From Actinokineospora spheciospongiae (lineage in GTDB: Bacteria > Actinomycetota > Actinomycetes > Mycobacteriales > Pseudonocardiaceae): 49,457 bases of DNA. Under the pieces are notes generated by a model. It was not told where the DNA came from. It saw nothing but the letters and a program-made list of their open reading frames with translations, and did not search any database. The position numbers and the translations under genes are program-made. The stretch is from contig NZ_AYXG01000005.1 in assembly GCF_000564855.1 (NCBI RefSeq), positions 1-49,457 on the forward strand, read 5' to 3'. Of this stretch, positions 37,833 through 49,027 are shown in pieces; the first letter of the stretch is position 1; every line of letters starts with the position of its first letter.

Positions 37833-39659
37833 ATGACCAGCGCAACTTCTCGGCCCAGCGCGGCCGCGGCGAACCCCGCCACCGCGCACGCCCCCCGACC
37901 CAAGCCCGCGCCGCCGACCGGCACCCCGGTGCGGGTCACCGGGGCGCAGTCGCTCGTCCGGTCCCTCGAGGCGGTGGGCGCCGAGATCGTGTTCGGCATC
38001 CCCGGCGGCACCATCCTCCCGGCGTACGACCCGCTGCTGGACTCCACCAAGGTCCGGCACGTGCTGGTCCGCCACGAGCAGGGCGCGGGCCACGCGGCCA
38101 CCGGCTACGCCCAGGCCACCGGCAAGGTCGGCGTCTGCATGGCCACCTCCGGCCCCGGCGCGACGAACCTGGTCACCCCGCTGGCCGACGCCAACATGGA
38201 CTCGGTCCCGGTCGTGGCCATCACCGGCCAGCAGACCCGCGCGCTCATCGGCACCGACGCGTTCCAGGAAGCCGACATCTGCGGCATCACCATGCCGGTC
38301 ACCAAGCACAACTTCCTCGTCACCGACCCCGCGGACATCCCGCGCACGATCGCCGAGGCGTTCCACCTGGCCAAGACCGGTCGGCCCGGCCCGGTCCTGG
38401 TGGACATCCCCAAGGACGTCCTGCAGGAGCTGACCTCCTTCTCCTGGCCGCCGGAGCTGCGGCTGCCCGGCTACCGGCCCACCACCCGCCCGCACGGCAA
38501 GCAGGTCCGCGAGGCCGCCAAGCTCATCCGCGCCGCCAAGCGCCCGGTCCTCTACGTCGGCGGCGGCGTCATCAAGGCCGAGGCGTCCCCGGAACTGCTG
38601 GAGCTGGCCGAGCTGACCGGCATCCCGGTCGTCACCACGCTGATGGCCCGCGGCGCGTTCCCCGACTCGCACCGGCAGAACCTGGGCATGCCCGGCATGC
38701 ACGGCACCGTCCCCGCCGTCGGCGCCATGCAGTCCTCCGACCTGCTGATCGCCCTCGGCGCCCGCTTCGACGACCGGGTCACCGGCGCGCTGGACAGCTT
38801 CGCCCCGCACGCGCAGGTCGTGCACGCCGACATCGACCCGGCCGAGATCTCCAAGAACCGCCGCGCCGACGTGCCGATCGTGGGCGACTGCAAGGAGATC
38901 ATCACCGAGCTGATCGCCGCGGTGCAGGCCGAGGCCGAGCCCGCCCAGGACCTGGCGCCGTGGTGGGCCACCATCGACGAGTGGCGCCGCACGTTCCCGC
39001 TGGGCTACGAGTGGCCCGAGGACGGCACCCTGTCCCCGCAGTACGTCATCGAGCGCATCGGCGCCATCGCCGGACCCGACGCCGTCTACACCGCGGGCGT
39101 GGGCCAGCACCAGATGTGGGCCGCCCAGCACATCCGCTACGAGAACCCGCGCACCTGGCTCAACTCCGGCGGCCTGGGCACCATGGGCTACTCGGTGCCC
39201 GCCGCCATGGGCGCCAAGTTCGGCCGCCCGGACGCGGTGGTGTGGGCCATCGACGGCGACGGCTGCTTCCAGATGACCAACCAGGAGCTGGCCACCTGCG
39301 CCATCGAGGGCGCCCCGATCAAGGTGGCCGTCATCAACAACGGCAACCTGGGCATGGTCCGGCAGTGGCAGAACCTGTTCTACTCGGAGCGCTACTCCCA
39401 GACCGACCTGGGCACGCACAAGCACCGCATCCCCGACTTCACCCTCCTCGCCGAGGCCCTGGGCTGCGCCGGGCTGCGCTGCGAGACCAAGGAGGACGTC
39501 GACTCGGTCATCCAGCGGGCCATGGAGATCAACGACCGCCCGGTCGTGATCGACTTCGTGGTCGGCAAGGACGCCCAGGTGTGGCCGATGGTCGCCTCCG
39601 GCACCGGCAACTCCGAGATCATGGCGGCCCGGGGCATCCGCCCCCTGTTCGACGAGTGA
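37833..39659 (+). CDS. ilvB: acetolactate synthase large subunit
   Basis: IlvB (608 residues) condenses two pyruvates, or pyruvate with 2-ketobutyrate, using ThDP, FAD and Mg2+. Key features: the ThDP-activating Glu82 in VRHEQGAGH, the FAD/domain blocks [21 protein letters not shown] and [11 protein letters not shown], and the ThDP motif GDG (475-477) to NN in [14 protein letters not shown]. About 30 Ala/Pro-rich residues precede the catalytic core. ATG 37833 has GAGG about 8 nt upstream. It is the first structural gene of ilvBNC and is controlled by the leader-peptide attenuator. A 139-bp gap to ilvN is longer than usual. Confidence 0.96.
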   Translation: MTSATSRPSAAAANPATAHAPRPKPAPPTGTPVRVTGAQSLVRSLEAVGAEIVFGIPGGTILPAYDPLLDSTKVRHVLVRHEQGAGHAATGYAQATGKVGVCMATSGPGATNLVTPLADANMDSVPVVAITGQQTRALIGTDAFQEADICGITMPVTKHNFLVTDPADIPRTIAEAFHLAKTGRPGPVLVDIPKDVLQELTSFSWPPELRLPGYRPTTRPHGKQVREAAKLIRAAKRPVLYVGGGVIKAEASPELLELAELTGIPVVTTLMARGAFPDSHRQNLGMPGMHGTVPAVGAMQSSDLLIALGARFDDRVTGALDSFAPHAQVVHADIDPAEISKNRRADVPIVGDCKEIITELIAAVQAEAEPAQDLAPWWATIDEWRRTFPLGYEWPEDGTLSPQYVIERIGAIAGPDAVYTAGVGQHQMWAAQHIRYENPRTWLNSGGLGTMGYSVPAAMGAKFGRPDAVVWAIDGDGCFQMTNQELATCAIEGAPIKVAVINNGNLGMVRQWQNLFYSERYSQTDLGTHKHRIPDFTLLAEALGCAGLRCETKEDVDSVIQRAMEINDRPVVIDFVVGKDAQVWPMVASGTGNSEIMAARGIRPLFDE

Positions 39660-39680
39660 GCGAGCGGAGAGCTGTGTTGA

Positions 39681-41366
<1,686 letters not shown>

Positions 41367-41381
41367 GCGGTTCTCGACGGG

Positions 41382-41417
41382 GGAGGGGTCCGCGGCGGTG
41401 GCGCCGCGGACCCCTCC
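41382..41417. terminator. bidirectional terminator after ilvC
   Basis: GGAGGGGTCCGCGGC (41382-41396) and GCCGCGGACCCCTCC (41403-41417) form a perfect 15-bp stem with a 6-nt loop between convergent genes. Confidence 0.85.
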
Positions 41418-41427
41418 GCTGTCCCGG

Positions 41428-42144
41428 TCAGAAGTCGGGGTGCGTCCGCAGGGTGATCAGGGCCTCCGGGGCCAGCTCCGGCTCGAAGGACCAGCCGGGG
41501 AACCCGCCCCAGGCGATCGACTCGCGCAGGTACTCCACCAGGGTGATCCCCGGCCGCCCCGCCACCCCGTGCAGCTCGACGTCGGCGTGCAGGGACGGCA
41601 GCCGCACGTCGTGCGTGCCGCCGCTGAGGTTCGCCTTGCGCAGCTCGTCCGGGGCCAGCGGGAAGGTCAGGTCGTCGCCCTGGTCGAGCTGCTCAAGCTC
41701 GTAGGCCAGGTGGTAGGCGTTGCCCAGGCACAGCGGGTCGGGGAAGTCCGGCCCCGGCGGCACCGTCGTCGGCGCGGGCTCCTGGTGGTGGGTGAGGAAC
41801 AGCAGGTCGCAGTCCCCGGCGAACCACACCTCCCCCACGTGCCGCAGGCACGCCTCCAGCGACAGCGGCAACCCGCCCACCCGCTCCACCAGCGAGTCGA
41901 CCAGCGCGTTGTCCGAATCCGTGGGCGGCTGGTGCGGCCGCACCATACGATCGGAGGACACCCAGCCGAGTTCCGGCAGGGCGGCCGCGAGCCGGGACAC
42001 GTGCTGCGAAACCCGCACCATCGTCTCCTCCGCCACGGCGGCGGCGTCCTCCAGCAGGTCGTCCGGCACCGGACCGAGCGCCCGCAGCTCAGCCCACACG
42101 GTGACGTGCTCGCCGCGCAGATATCGCCCGTAGTAGGAGGTCAC
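41428..42144 (-). CDS. hypothetical protein, 238 aa
   Basis: A 238-residue soluble protein, VTSYYGRYLRGEHVTVWAELRALGPVPDDLLEDAAAVAEETMVRVSQHVSRLAAALPELGW..., with an N-terminal helical half and a C-terminal half ending ESIAWGGFPGWSFEPELAPEALITLRTHPDF. This pattern recurs in actinomycete proteins without an assigned function that I know of. GTG 42144 is 7 nt after a TAGCGT -10 box (leaderless). It is convergent with ilvC and divergent from the DUF397 gene. No membrane or signal sequence. Confidence 0.75.
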   Translation of the reverse strand: MTSYYGRYLRGEHVTVWAELRALGPVPDDLLEDAAAVAEETMVRVSQHVSRLAAALPELGWVSSDRMVRPHQPPTDSDNALVDSLVERVGGLPLSLEACLRHVGEVWFAGDCDLLFLTHHQEPAPTTVPPGPDFPDPLCLGNAYHLAYELEQLDQGDDLTFPLAPDELRKANLSGGTHDVRLPSLHADVELHGVAGRPGITLVEYLRESIAWGGFPGWSFEPELAPEALITLRTHPDF

Positions 42145-42151
42145 CCGTCGT

Positions 42152-42157
42152 ACGCTA
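42152..42157 (-). promoter_or_regulatory. -10 box of the leaderless 238-aa protein gene
   Basis: On the minus strand TAGCGT (42157-42152) ends 7 nt before GTG 42144, the same arrangement as at 33295 and 34346. Confidence 0.5.
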
Positions 42158-42261
42158 CTGAGCGCAACCGCACACCCCCGCCAACGACACGTCCCCACCC
42201 GGGTGACGGCCAACCGCGAACGGTATACCTGACCCCCGACACAGAGCTTGAGGAGACGGTG

Positions 42262-42537
42262 ATGGACAGCGCCCCGATCTACGACGACAAGGCCGAGGTC
42301 CGCGGCAGGCTGGACCTGACCAAGGCCGACTGGCAGCGAGCCGCCGAACCCGACGCCGACCCCGACGGCGAGTACGTCGAGATCGCCTTCGTCCCGCACA
42401 CGGACGGCAAGACCTACATCGCCATGCGCAACTCGAAGTTCACCGGCCCGGACGACACGGTCCTGGTGTTCACCGAGTCGGAGTGGGACGCCTTCGTGGC
42501 GGGCGCCAAGGCGGGGGAGTTCGACGAGCCCTGGTGA
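42262..42537 (+). CDS. DUF397-like small protein, 91 aa
   Basis: A 91-residue acidic protein whose C-terminal half (YIAMRNSKFTGPDDTVLVFTESEWDAFVAGAKAGEFDEPW) has the DUF397 pattern. No XRE regulator is adjacent, unlike the DUF397 gene at 20581. ATG 42262 has GAGGAGA 5 nt upstream. TATACC at 42224-42229 is a possible -10 box. Its role is unknown; by analogy it may interact with a WhiJ-like regulator encoded elsewhere. The repeat-protein gene begins 33 nt downstream. Confidence 0.75.
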   Translation: MDSAPIYDDKAEVRGRLDLTKADWQRAAEPDADPDGEYVEIAFVPHTDGKTYIAMRNSKFTGPDDTVLVFTESEWDAFVAGAKAGEFDEPW

Positions 42538-42570
42538 GCACCGGGGGAGCAGGTTTGGGGGAACTGGCAG

Positions 42571-45500
42571 GTGGGGACTGAACGCCCGGTGTGGCTGACA
42601 CCCGAGGAAGTGGCCGCGAGCGGGCCGGAGCACGCCCGGGAGCCGTCAGCCGCACCCGGTCCGGCACCCGCGACGCCCTCCGGTTCGGAGCTCGGGTCGT
42701 CCCCCGGGTCGGCGACGGTCTCCGGGCACCTGCCGATCCCACCGCACACCACGGCCTCGGCACCCGACCCCGCCGCGACCGCCGCCGCGGACCCCCGTGC
42801 CGCTGCGGTTGCGCGCCCGGCTGCGGATTCCGGCGCCGCTGCGGTCGCGGGCCTGACCTCGGATTCCGGCGCGGTCCCGGCCGCTGCGGAAAGCCGGGCT
42901 CAGGAGTCCGCCGCAGCGGCCGCCGTCGAGGGCGAGGTGGTGGGTTCCGGTGCTGCTCCCGCCGTTGCCGGGGGCCCGGCCGCGGGCGCCACTCCGGCCG
43001 CCACCGGGAGCCCGGCAGATCCCGGCGTGCCCGCGACCGCGGGTTCGACCCCCACCCCGACCGCGGGTGCGAACCCCGGCACCGCTCCGGCCTGCCCCCC
43101 TGAAGCAGCCCCGGAGCCGAGCGCGGCGAGGCTTCCGCTGCCGAGCGCGGCGCCCGCCGCGGGAACCGGCGCCGGGCAGGCCGACGCGTCGGCGCCGGCG
43201 CGTTGCCCGCTCGAAGCCGGCTCGCCTGGTGTGGCATCTGTTGCGGGGGCTGGTGCCGGGTCAGGTGGGGCGCGGGTGGTGGCATCTCGTTCGTTCGACG
43301 CCGATTCACCCGGCGCGTTCGCCGTGCCGCAGGGTGCCGATGGGTTCGCCGGTGCCGGGACCGTCGTGGCGTCCGTCGTCGTGCCGATGCCGGGCGAGGC
43401 GATCACCGTGGCCGCGATGGCGGCGGATCAGCGGCCGGACTCCGGCTCCCCCGCGCCTCCCGTTCCGGTCGCGGAGCCGGTGGGCGCGGGTCTCCAGCTT
43501 GCCCCGGTCGCGGTTGCGACATCCGGGGAACCGGCCGCCCCACCGCTCACCCAGGGACCGCGAATGCCGTCGACCCCGAGACCCGGACCACCCGGCGAGG
43601 CACCACTCACCCCCGCCGAACCGTTCGGACCACCACTGGACGAGTCCCCACCCGCCGCGTCCACCGAGCAGCCGGACCGCCCCGCCGACGCCCCCGACCC
43701 GCGTCCCGGCACCGAGCCGAGCGTCGCATCACCGGCCTCCACCCCGCCCTCGGACGCCGTCAGCCCATCCGAACCCCCGAGGCCCGCAGCGGCATCAGTG
43801 TGGACGTTGCCGGAAGACCTCCCCGCGAAGCCTCCCGCCGATCCCCCCGCACCCAGGCCCGTCCGCACAGACCCGTCCTTCTCAGGGGAACTCCTCCTCC
43901 CCGCACCGGACCGCCACCGTCCGCAACAGCACCAGCCCGGAACCCCTGTGCCACAGGGCTTCCCCACGCAGCCCGGTACCACCGCGCCCCCGCCCCGCGC
44001 GCAGCAGAATCCACCGCACCACAACCCCGGATGGCAAAACCCGCACCAGCCCCCCGGTTCGCAAAACCTCCCGCAGCAGCCCCAGGCACAGCAGAACCCG
44101 TCGCAACAGCCCCCCGCGCAACGAACCGGCCCCCACCACAACCCGGACCGCCGCGACCCCGTCCACCCCGGCCCCGGTCCGCGACAACGCCAAGGCGAAC
44201 AGCCCCCCGCCCCACCGGGCTTCCCGCCCGACCCCGGCTCGCCCCGGCAGAACCCGGGCCCGCACAGCGCCGGGCAGCGGAGCCAGGAGAGGCAGAACCC
44301 GCCGCGCCGAAACCCCGGCAACCCCGGCCCGGGCAACCCCAACCCGGCGCAGCCCGCCCCGCCGTGGCCCAACCCCGGCAGGCCGACCCCCGCGGAGCAG
44401 GACCGCGCGCACCGGGGCCTGCCCCCGCAGGACCCCCGGCAGCACCCCGGTCAACCGGGTGCTTCGCCGCGGAACCCAGACCGGGTGAACCCGGCGCACC
44501 AGGTGCCGCCCGGGCGGCAGGATTCCCCGAACCACCGCCCCGAACAGCGGAACCCCGCCCAGCAGAGCGCGGGCAACCAGCCCCCTGGCAACCAGCCCCC
44601 GCCCCGGCCGGAACCCCAGCAGCAGTCCGGCCAACGGCCCACCCCCGGAAGGCCCACCGGCCCCCACCCGACCCCGCCGCAGCCCGGCCGAACCGCGCAG
44701 CACCAACCCCCACCGCAATCCACCGGCACCGCCCGCTCACCCCAGCCCCCGCCTCAGCCCAGCGGAGCCGTGCAGCCACCCCAACCGGGCGGGACCACGC
44801 AACAGCCCGCACCCCGGTCCAGCAGGGCTGCGCAGGCGCAACAGCCCGCACCCCAGCCAGGTGGGGCCGTGCCTGCGCACCAATCCCCGCCGCAGTCGGG
44901 TGGGTTCGCGCAGCCGCAGCAGTCTGCGTCCCAGTCCGGTGGGGGTGCCCAGGCGCACCAGTCCGCGCCCCAGTCGGGTGGGGCTGTGCCGACGCAGCAG
45001 TCTCCGCTGCAGTCGGGTGGGTTGGTGCAGCCTCAGCAGTCCGTATCCCAGTCCAGTGGGATTGCGCAACCGCAGCAGCTCGCGCCTCAGTCGGATAGGG
45101 GCACTTCTGCGCAGCAATCCCCGCCGCAGTCGGGTGGGTTCGTGCAGCCGCAGCAGTCCGTATCCCCGTCCGGTGGGGGTGCCCGGGCGCACCAGTCCGC
45201 GCCCCAGTCGGGTGGGGCTGTGCCTGCGCAGCAGTCTCCGCTGCAGTCGGGTGGGTTGGTGCAGCCTCAGCAGTCTGCGTCCCAGTCTGGTGGGGGTGCC
45301 CAGGCGCATCAGCCCGCGCCCCAGTCGGGTGGGGCTGTGCCTGCGCAGCAGTCCCCGTCGCAGTCGGGTGGGTTCGCGCAGCCGCAGCAGTCCGCCCCCC
45401 GGTCCAGTGGCGGCGCCCAGCCGCAGCAGTCCGCGCCCCAGCCGGGTGGGGGCGCCCAAGCGCATCAGCCCGCACCCCAGTCGGGTGGGGCCGTGTCCGC

Positions 45501-45999
45501 GCGTCAATCCCCGCTTCAGCCGGGCGGGGTCGCGCAGCCGCAGCAGTCCGCACCGCAGCCCAGCGGCACCGCGCAGCGGCCCCGACCCGGCAGGCCCGCG
45601 CAGCAGCACCCCCCGCGACCCGGCGGTTCCGCGCAACCGACCGGCGCGCAGCGCACCCCACCCAACCCCGCCCAGTCGCGCCCCGCCCCGCCCCAACCGT
45701 CCCGCCCGGCTCCGCGCCCGGCCCCGCCGCCCCGCGCCCTCCCGCCCCCCGCCGTCATCTCCACCCTCCCGCCGCCACCCCCGGTGACCTCCTTCGGCCC
45801 CGGCGGCTTCGGCCCGGCGGGTTCCGGTGCGGGCGTCACCGGCACGACCCCCGTCCCGCTCCGGCAGGACGCGGCGGAGGCCGATCCGGGTCCGGCGGTG
45901 GAGACGCGCCGGAGCAGGCCCGCGTACCTGGTGGAGGGCGATGACGACGAGATGTTCGGCAACGCCGACTTCACCGCGCCGCCCGTCATCGGGGAATGA
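42571..45999 (+). CDS. 1142-aa disordered Pro/Gln/Ser/Gly-rich repeat protein
   Basis: The frame runs uninterrupted for 1142 codons. The N-terminus (GTERPVWLTPEEVAASGPEHAREP) and the C-terminus (ETRRSRPAYLVEGDDDEMFGNADFTAPPVIGE) look like short ordered motifs; everything between is low complexity. Residues about 20-300 are Ala/Pro/Gly-rich, 300-740 Pro/Gln/Asn-rich (PQQPQAQQNPSQQ type), 744-1003 are twenty 13-residue repeats, then a Pro-rich stretch. No signal peptide or membrane helix is visible, so it would be cytoplasmic and mostly disordered. GTG 42571 has GGGGGAA upstream. It lies between the ilv operon and serA, but a link to amino-acid synthesis is not evident. Function unknown; a phase-separating scaffold or surface-associated role is speculation. 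Confidence 0.75.
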   Translation: MGTERPVWLTPEEVAASGPEHAREPSAAPGPAPATPSGSELGSSPGSATVSGHLPIPPHTTASAPDPAATAAADPRAAAVARPAADSGAAAVAGLTSDSGAVPAAAESRAQESAAAAAVEGEVVGSGAAPAVAGGPAAGATPAATGSPADPGVPATAGSTPTPTAGANPGTAPACPPEAAPEPSAARLPLPSAAPAAGTGAGQADASAPARCPLEAGSPGVASVAGAGAGSGGARVVASRSFDADSPGAFAVPQGADGFAGAGTVVASVVVPMPGEAITVAAMAADQRPDSGSPAPPVPVAEPVGAGLQLAPVAVATSGEPAAPPLTQGPRMPSTPRPGPPGEAPLTPAEPFGPPLDESPPAASTEQPDRPADAPDPRPGTEPSVASPASTPPSDAVSPSEPPRPAAASVWTLPEDLPAKPPADPPAPRPVRTDPSFSGELLLPAPDRHRPQQHQPGTPVPQGFPTQPGTTAPPPRAQQNPPHHNPGWQNPHQPPGSQNLPQQPQAQQNPSQQPPAQRTGPHHNPDRRDPVHPGPGPRQRQGEQPPAPPGFPPDPGSPRQNPGPHSAGQRSQERQNPPRRNPGNPGPGNPNPAQPAPPWPNPGRPTPAEQDRAHRGLPPQDPRQHPGQPGASPRNPDRVNPAHQVPPGRQDSPNHRPEQRNPAQQSAGNQPPGNQPPPRPEPQQQSGQRPTPGRPTGPHPTPPQPGRTAQHQPPPQSTGTARSPQPPPQPSGAVQPPQPGGTTQQPAPRSSRAAQAQQPAPQPGGAVPAHQSPPQSGGFAQPQQSASQSGGGAQAHQSAPQSGGAVPTQQSPLQSGGLVQPQQSVSQSSGIAQPQQLAPQSDRGTSAQQSPPQSGGFVQPQQSVSPSGGGARAHQSAPQSGGAVPAQQSPLQSGGLVQPQQSASQSGGGAQAHQPAPQSGGAVPAQQSPSQSGGFAQPQQSAPRSSGGAQPQQSAPQPGGGAQAHQPAPQSGGAVSARQSPLQPGGVAQPQQSAPQPSGTAQRPRPGRPAQQHPPRPGGSAQPTGAQRTPPNPAQSRPAPPQPSRPAPRPAPPPRALPPPAVISTLPPPPPVTSFGPGGFGPAGSGAGVTGTTPVPLRQDAAEADPGPAVETRRSRPAYLVEGDDDEMFGNADFTAPPVIGE
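44800..45579 (+). repeat. twenty 39-bp tandem repeats (13-aa unit) in the repeat protein
   Basis: Twenty contiguous 39-bp units encode variants of QQSxxQSGGxxQP. Units also alternate in a 117-bp (three-unit) higher-order pattern: a QP-ended unit, a GGGAQA unit and an HQ-starting GGAVPA unit. Long identical DNA blocks recur 234 bp apart (six units, for example near 45001 and 45235), which indicates recent duplication. Length is a multiple of 3, so copy-number change would keep the frame. Confidence 0.9.
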
Positions 46000-46045
46000 C
46001 GTGTCTCGTGGCTCACCCTGCGGTGGAACGGTTCAGTGACCGGCC

Positions 46046-46075
46046 TAGACTCCCTGTGGTTACAGAGTGGTAACC
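46046..46075 (+). promoter_or_regulatory. -10 box and palindromic operator upstream of serA
   Basis: TAGACT (46046-46051) is a probable -10 box. It is followed at about +1 to +20 by GGTTAC-N6-GTAACC (46058-46063 / 46070-46075), a perfect 6-bp inverted repeat; GTGGTTAC and GTGGTAAC also form a direct repeat. A protein bound there would block transcription. The leader to the serA GTG is about 50 nt. Confidence 0.5.
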
Positions 46076-46108
46076 GCACCCAAAAATGCTGTCAGCACAG
46101 GAGCCCGC

Positions 46109-47704
46109 GTGACAACTACGAGCCGCCCCGTCGTCCTCATCGCCGAGAAGCTCGCGCCGTCCGTGCTGGACGTCTTCGGCGACGAGTTCGAGGTCCGCCA
46201 CGTCGACGGCACTGACCGCCCCGCCCTCCTCGAGGCCGTGGCCTCCGCCGACGCGCTGCTCGTGCGCTCCGCGACCCAGGTCGACGCCGAGGTGCTCAAG
46301 GCCAGTGACACCCTGAAGGTCGTCGCCCGCGCGGGTGTCGGCCTGGACAACGTCGAGGTGCCCGCCGCCACCGATCGCGGTGTGCTGGTGGTGAACGCGC
46401 CGACGTCGAACATCGTCTCCGCCGCCGAGCACGCGGTGGCGCTGCTGCTGGCCACCGCCCGGCAGATCCCGGCCGCGCACCAGACCCTGCAGGAGGGTCA
46501 GTGGAAGCGCAGCTCGTTCTCCGGGGTCGAGGTGTCCGGCAAGACCGTGGGCGTCGTCGGCCTGGGCAAGATCGGGCAGTTGTTCGCGCAGCGCCTCGCC
46601 GCGTTCGGCACCACCCTGATCGCCTACGACCCGTACGCCTCGCCCGCGCGCGCCGCCCAGCTCGGCATTGAGCTGGTGGAGCTGGACGACCTGCTGGCCA
46701 GGGCGGACTTCATCTCCGTGCACCTGCCCAAGACCCCGGAGACCAAGGGGCTGATCAGCGCCGAGAAGCTCGCGCTGACCAAGAAGGGCGTCATCATCGT
46801 CAACGCCGCGCGCGGCGGCCTCATCGACGAGCAGGCGCTGGCCGACGCGGTGCGTTCCGGCCAGGTCGGCGGCGCAGGCATCGACGTCTACACCAAGGAG
46901 CCCACCACCGAGTCGCCGCTGTTCGGCGTCCCGGGCGTCGTGGTGACCCCGCACCTGGGTGCCTCCACCGCCGAGGCGCAGGACCGGGCGGGCACCGACG
47001 TGGCCCACTCGGTGCGGCTGGCGCTGCGCGGCGACTTCGTCCCGGACGCGGTCAACGTGGCCGGTGGCGTCGTCGGCGAGGAGGTGCGCCCGTACCTGTC
47101 GCTGACGCAGAAGCTGGGCACCGTGCTGACCGCGCTGGGCAGCAAGGCCCCCACCGCGATCACCGTGCTGGTGCGCGGCGAGCTGTCCTCCGAGGACGTG
47201 TCGGTGCTGTCGCTGGCCGCGCTGCGCGGGGTGTTCACCGGGATCGTCGAGGACCAGGTGACGTTCGTGAACGCCCTGCAGATCGCCGAGGCCCGGGGCG
47301 TGGCCGTGGAGGTCGCCACCGAGACCGAGAGCGCCAACCACCGCAGCGTGGTGACCCTGCGCGGCGCGTACGCCGACGGGTCGGTGGTGACCGTCAGCGG
47401 CACCCTGTCCGGCCTGGACCAGGTGCAGAAGCTCGTGGAGGTGCACGGCCGCGCGTTCGACCTGCGCGCCGAGGGCGACGTGCTGCTGCTGGAGTACGCC
47501 GAGCGCCCGGGCGTGATGGGCGCGGTCGGCACCCTGCTGGGCGAGTCCGGCATCAACATCGACGCCGCGCAGATCAGCCAGACCGCGCAGGGCTCCGACG
47601 CCGTCATGCTGCTGCGGGTGGACCGCGCGGTCGACCCGTCGGTGCTGGAGTCGATCGGCGCCTCGGTCGGGGCGAGCATCGTGCGGGCCATCGACTTCGG
47701 CTGA
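46109..47704 (+). CDS. serA: D-3-phosphoglycerate dehydrogenase
   Basis: SerA (531 residues) oxidises 3-phosphoglycerate, the first step of serine synthesis. It is the long, type I form: catalytic/NAD domains with GLGKIG (from about 151), Arg235 in NAARGGLID, Glu in TKEPTTESPLF and His in VTPHLGAST; then the intervening ASB domain (about 320-450) and a C-terminal ACT domain (LLLEYAERPGVMGAVGTLLGESGINIDAAQISQ) for serine feedback. GTG 46109 has AGGAG 7 nt upstream. It has its own promoter/operator and a strong terminator. It is distinct from the short 2-hydroxyacid dehydrogenase at 33308. Confidence 0.96.
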   Translation: MTTTSRPVVLIAEKLAPSVLDVFGDEFEVRHVDGTDRPALLEAVASADALLVRSATQVDAEVLKASDTLKVVARAGVGLDNVEVPAATDRGVLVVNAPTSNIVSAAEHAVALLLATARQIPAAHQTLQEGQWKRSSFSGVEVSGKTVGVVGLGKIGQLFAQRLAAFGTTLIAYDPYASPARAAQLGIELVELDDLLARADFISVHLPKTPETKGLISAEKLALTKKGVIIVNAARGGLIDEQALADAVRSGQVGGAGIDVYTKEPTTESPLFGVPGVVVTPHLGASTAEAQDRAGTDVAHSVRLALRGDFVPDAVNVAGGVVGEEVRPYLSLTQKLGTVLTALGSKAPTAITVLVRGELSSEDVSVLSLAALRGVFTGIVEDQVTFVNALQIAEARGVAVEVATETESANHRSVVTLRGAYADGSVVTVSGTLSGLDQVQKLVEVHGRAFDLRAEGDVLLLEYAERPGVMGAVGTLLGESGINIDAAQISQTAQGSDAVMLLRVDRAVDPSVLESIGASVGASIVRAIDFG

Positions 47705-47749
47705 GTCGACCGCTCCACCCGTCCACGGGTTGGGACGCGGCGGAATTGC

Positions 47750-47798
47750 CGAACGGTGCCCGGATCGGTTGGTTGACAACCCTTCCGGGCACCGTTCG
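47750..47798. terminator. long composite hairpin after serA
   Basis: CGAACGGTGCCCGGA (47750-47764) pairs perfectly with TCCGGGCACCGTTCG (47784-47798). Its loop forms a second stem, GGTTG / CAACC. It lies 45 nt beyond the serA stop. The TTGACA at 47773-47778 falls inside the loop and has no good -10 at normal spacing, so I do not treat it as a promoter. Confidence 0.75.
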
Positions 47799-47935
47799 TG
47801 TCATATATCGGCCCAGAAGACATCTCGAAACCACCCGAACAGGTGGCGCGATGCGGCATCCGGGCGGCTTCCCGGTAGCCTTCGTTCGACTACCAGGCCC
47901 TGACAGTTCGGGCCGATACCCCGGGAGGTGTGTGC

Positions 47936-48973
47936 ATGCGGCTCGCGGTGATCCCAGGTGACGGGATCGGGCCGGAAGTGATCGCCGAGGCACTGAAGGT
48001 GCTGGGCGAGGTCATACCGACCGCCGAGATCACCCGCTACGACCTGGGCGCGGCGAGGTGGCACGCGACTGGTGAGCTGCTGCCGGAGTCCGTTCTCGGT
48101 GAGCTGCGGGACCACGACGCCATCCTGCTCGGTGCGGTGGGGGACCCGTCGGTCCCCAGCGGCATCCTGGAGCGCGGGCTGCTGCTGCGGCTGCGCTTCG
48201 AGCTCGACCACCACGTCAACCTCCGCCCGGCCCGGCTGTACCCGGGGGTGAAGAGCCCGATCGCCGACCCCGGCGAGATCGACATGATCGTCGTCCGGGA
48301 GGGCACCGAGGGCCTGTACGCGGGCAACGGCGGCCTGCTCCGCAAGGACACCCCGCACGAGATCGCCACCGAGGTCAGCGTCAACACCTCCTTCGGCGTC
48401 GAGCGCGTCGTCCGCGACGCGTTCACCCGCGCGGCGGCCCGCCCCCGCAAGCACCTGACCCTTGTCCACAAGACCAACGTGCTCACGCACGCGGGTTCGC
48501 TGTGGTCGCGCGTGGTGGAGGAGGTGTCGTTGCAGCACCCGGACGTCACCGTCGCCTACCAGCACGTGGACGCCACCACCATCCACATGGTCACCGACCC
48601 CGGCCGCTTCGACGTGATCGTCACCGACAACCTGTTCGGCGACATCCTCACCGACCTCGCGGCCGCCGTCACCGGCGGCATCGGCCTCGCGGCCAGCGGC
48701 AACCTCGACATCACCCGCCGCAACCCGAGCATGTTCGAGCCGGTCCACGGCAGCGCCCCGGACATCGCGGGCCAGGGCATCGCCGACCCCACGGCGGCCG
48801 TCCTGTCCGTCGCCCTGCTCCTCGACCACCTCGGCGAGCACGAGTCGGCCCGCCGCATCGAGGCGTCGGTCGCCTTCGACCTCGCCACCCGCGACCACAA
48901 CTCCCCCGGCGGCACCTTCGCCATCGGGGACCGCCTCGCGGCCCTGGTGTCCTCGAACGTCCGCACCGGCTGA
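47936..48973 (+). CDS. leuB: 3-isopropylmalate dehydrogenase
   Basis: LeuB (345 residues) oxidatively decarboxylates 3-isopropylmalate in leucine synthesis. It has the isocitrate/isopropylmalate dehydrogenase pattern: [14 protein letters not shown] at the start, the substrate arginines around [41 protein letters not shown] and the [25 protein letters not shown] signature, with [15 protein letters not shown] near the end. ATG 47936 has GGGAGG 7 nt upstream. About 137 bp of leader follow the serA hairpin, with a GGTAG...CTACC dyad near 47873-47893 but no leader peptide rich in leucine that I can see. Confidence 0.96.
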   Translation: MRLAVIPGDGIGPEVIAEALKVLGEVIPTAEITRYDLGAARWHATGELLPESVLGELRDHDAILLGAVGDPSVPSGILERGLLLRLRFELDHHVNLRPARLYPGVKSPIADPGEIDMIVVREGTEGLYAGNGGLLRKDTPHEIATEVSVNTSFGVERVVRDAFTRAAARPRKHLTLVHKTNVLTHAGSLWSRVVEEVSLQHPDVTVAYQHVDATTIHMVTDPGRFDVIVTDNLFGDILTDLAAAVTGGIGLAASGNLDITRRNPSMFEPVHGSAPDIAGQGIADPTAAVLSVALLLDHLGEHESARRIEASVAFDLATRDHNSPGGTFAIGDRLAALVSSNVRTG

Positions 48974-48992
48974 CCCGGCCACCGCACCACCC

Positions 48993-49027
48993 GCGAAGGC
49001 CCGCTCCCACCCGGAGCGGGCCTTCGC
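48993..49027 (+). terminator. terminator of leuB
   Basis: GCGAAGGCCCGCTC and GAGCGGGCCTTCGC form a perfect 14-bp stem with a 7-nt loop, 19 nt after the leuB stop codon. Confidence 0.85.

Noticed and set aside
42950-44488. Alternative Arg/Pro-rich reading frames through the 42.6-46.0 kb gene
   Set aside because: They end within the gene, have no ordered ends, and the 39-bp repeats stay in register only with the 42571 frame's conserved QQSxxQSGG unit and acidic C-terminus.
47773-47778. TTGACA as the -35 of a leuB promoter
   Set aside because: It lies inside the loop of the serA terminator hairpin and no acceptable -10 occurs 16-19 bp downstream.
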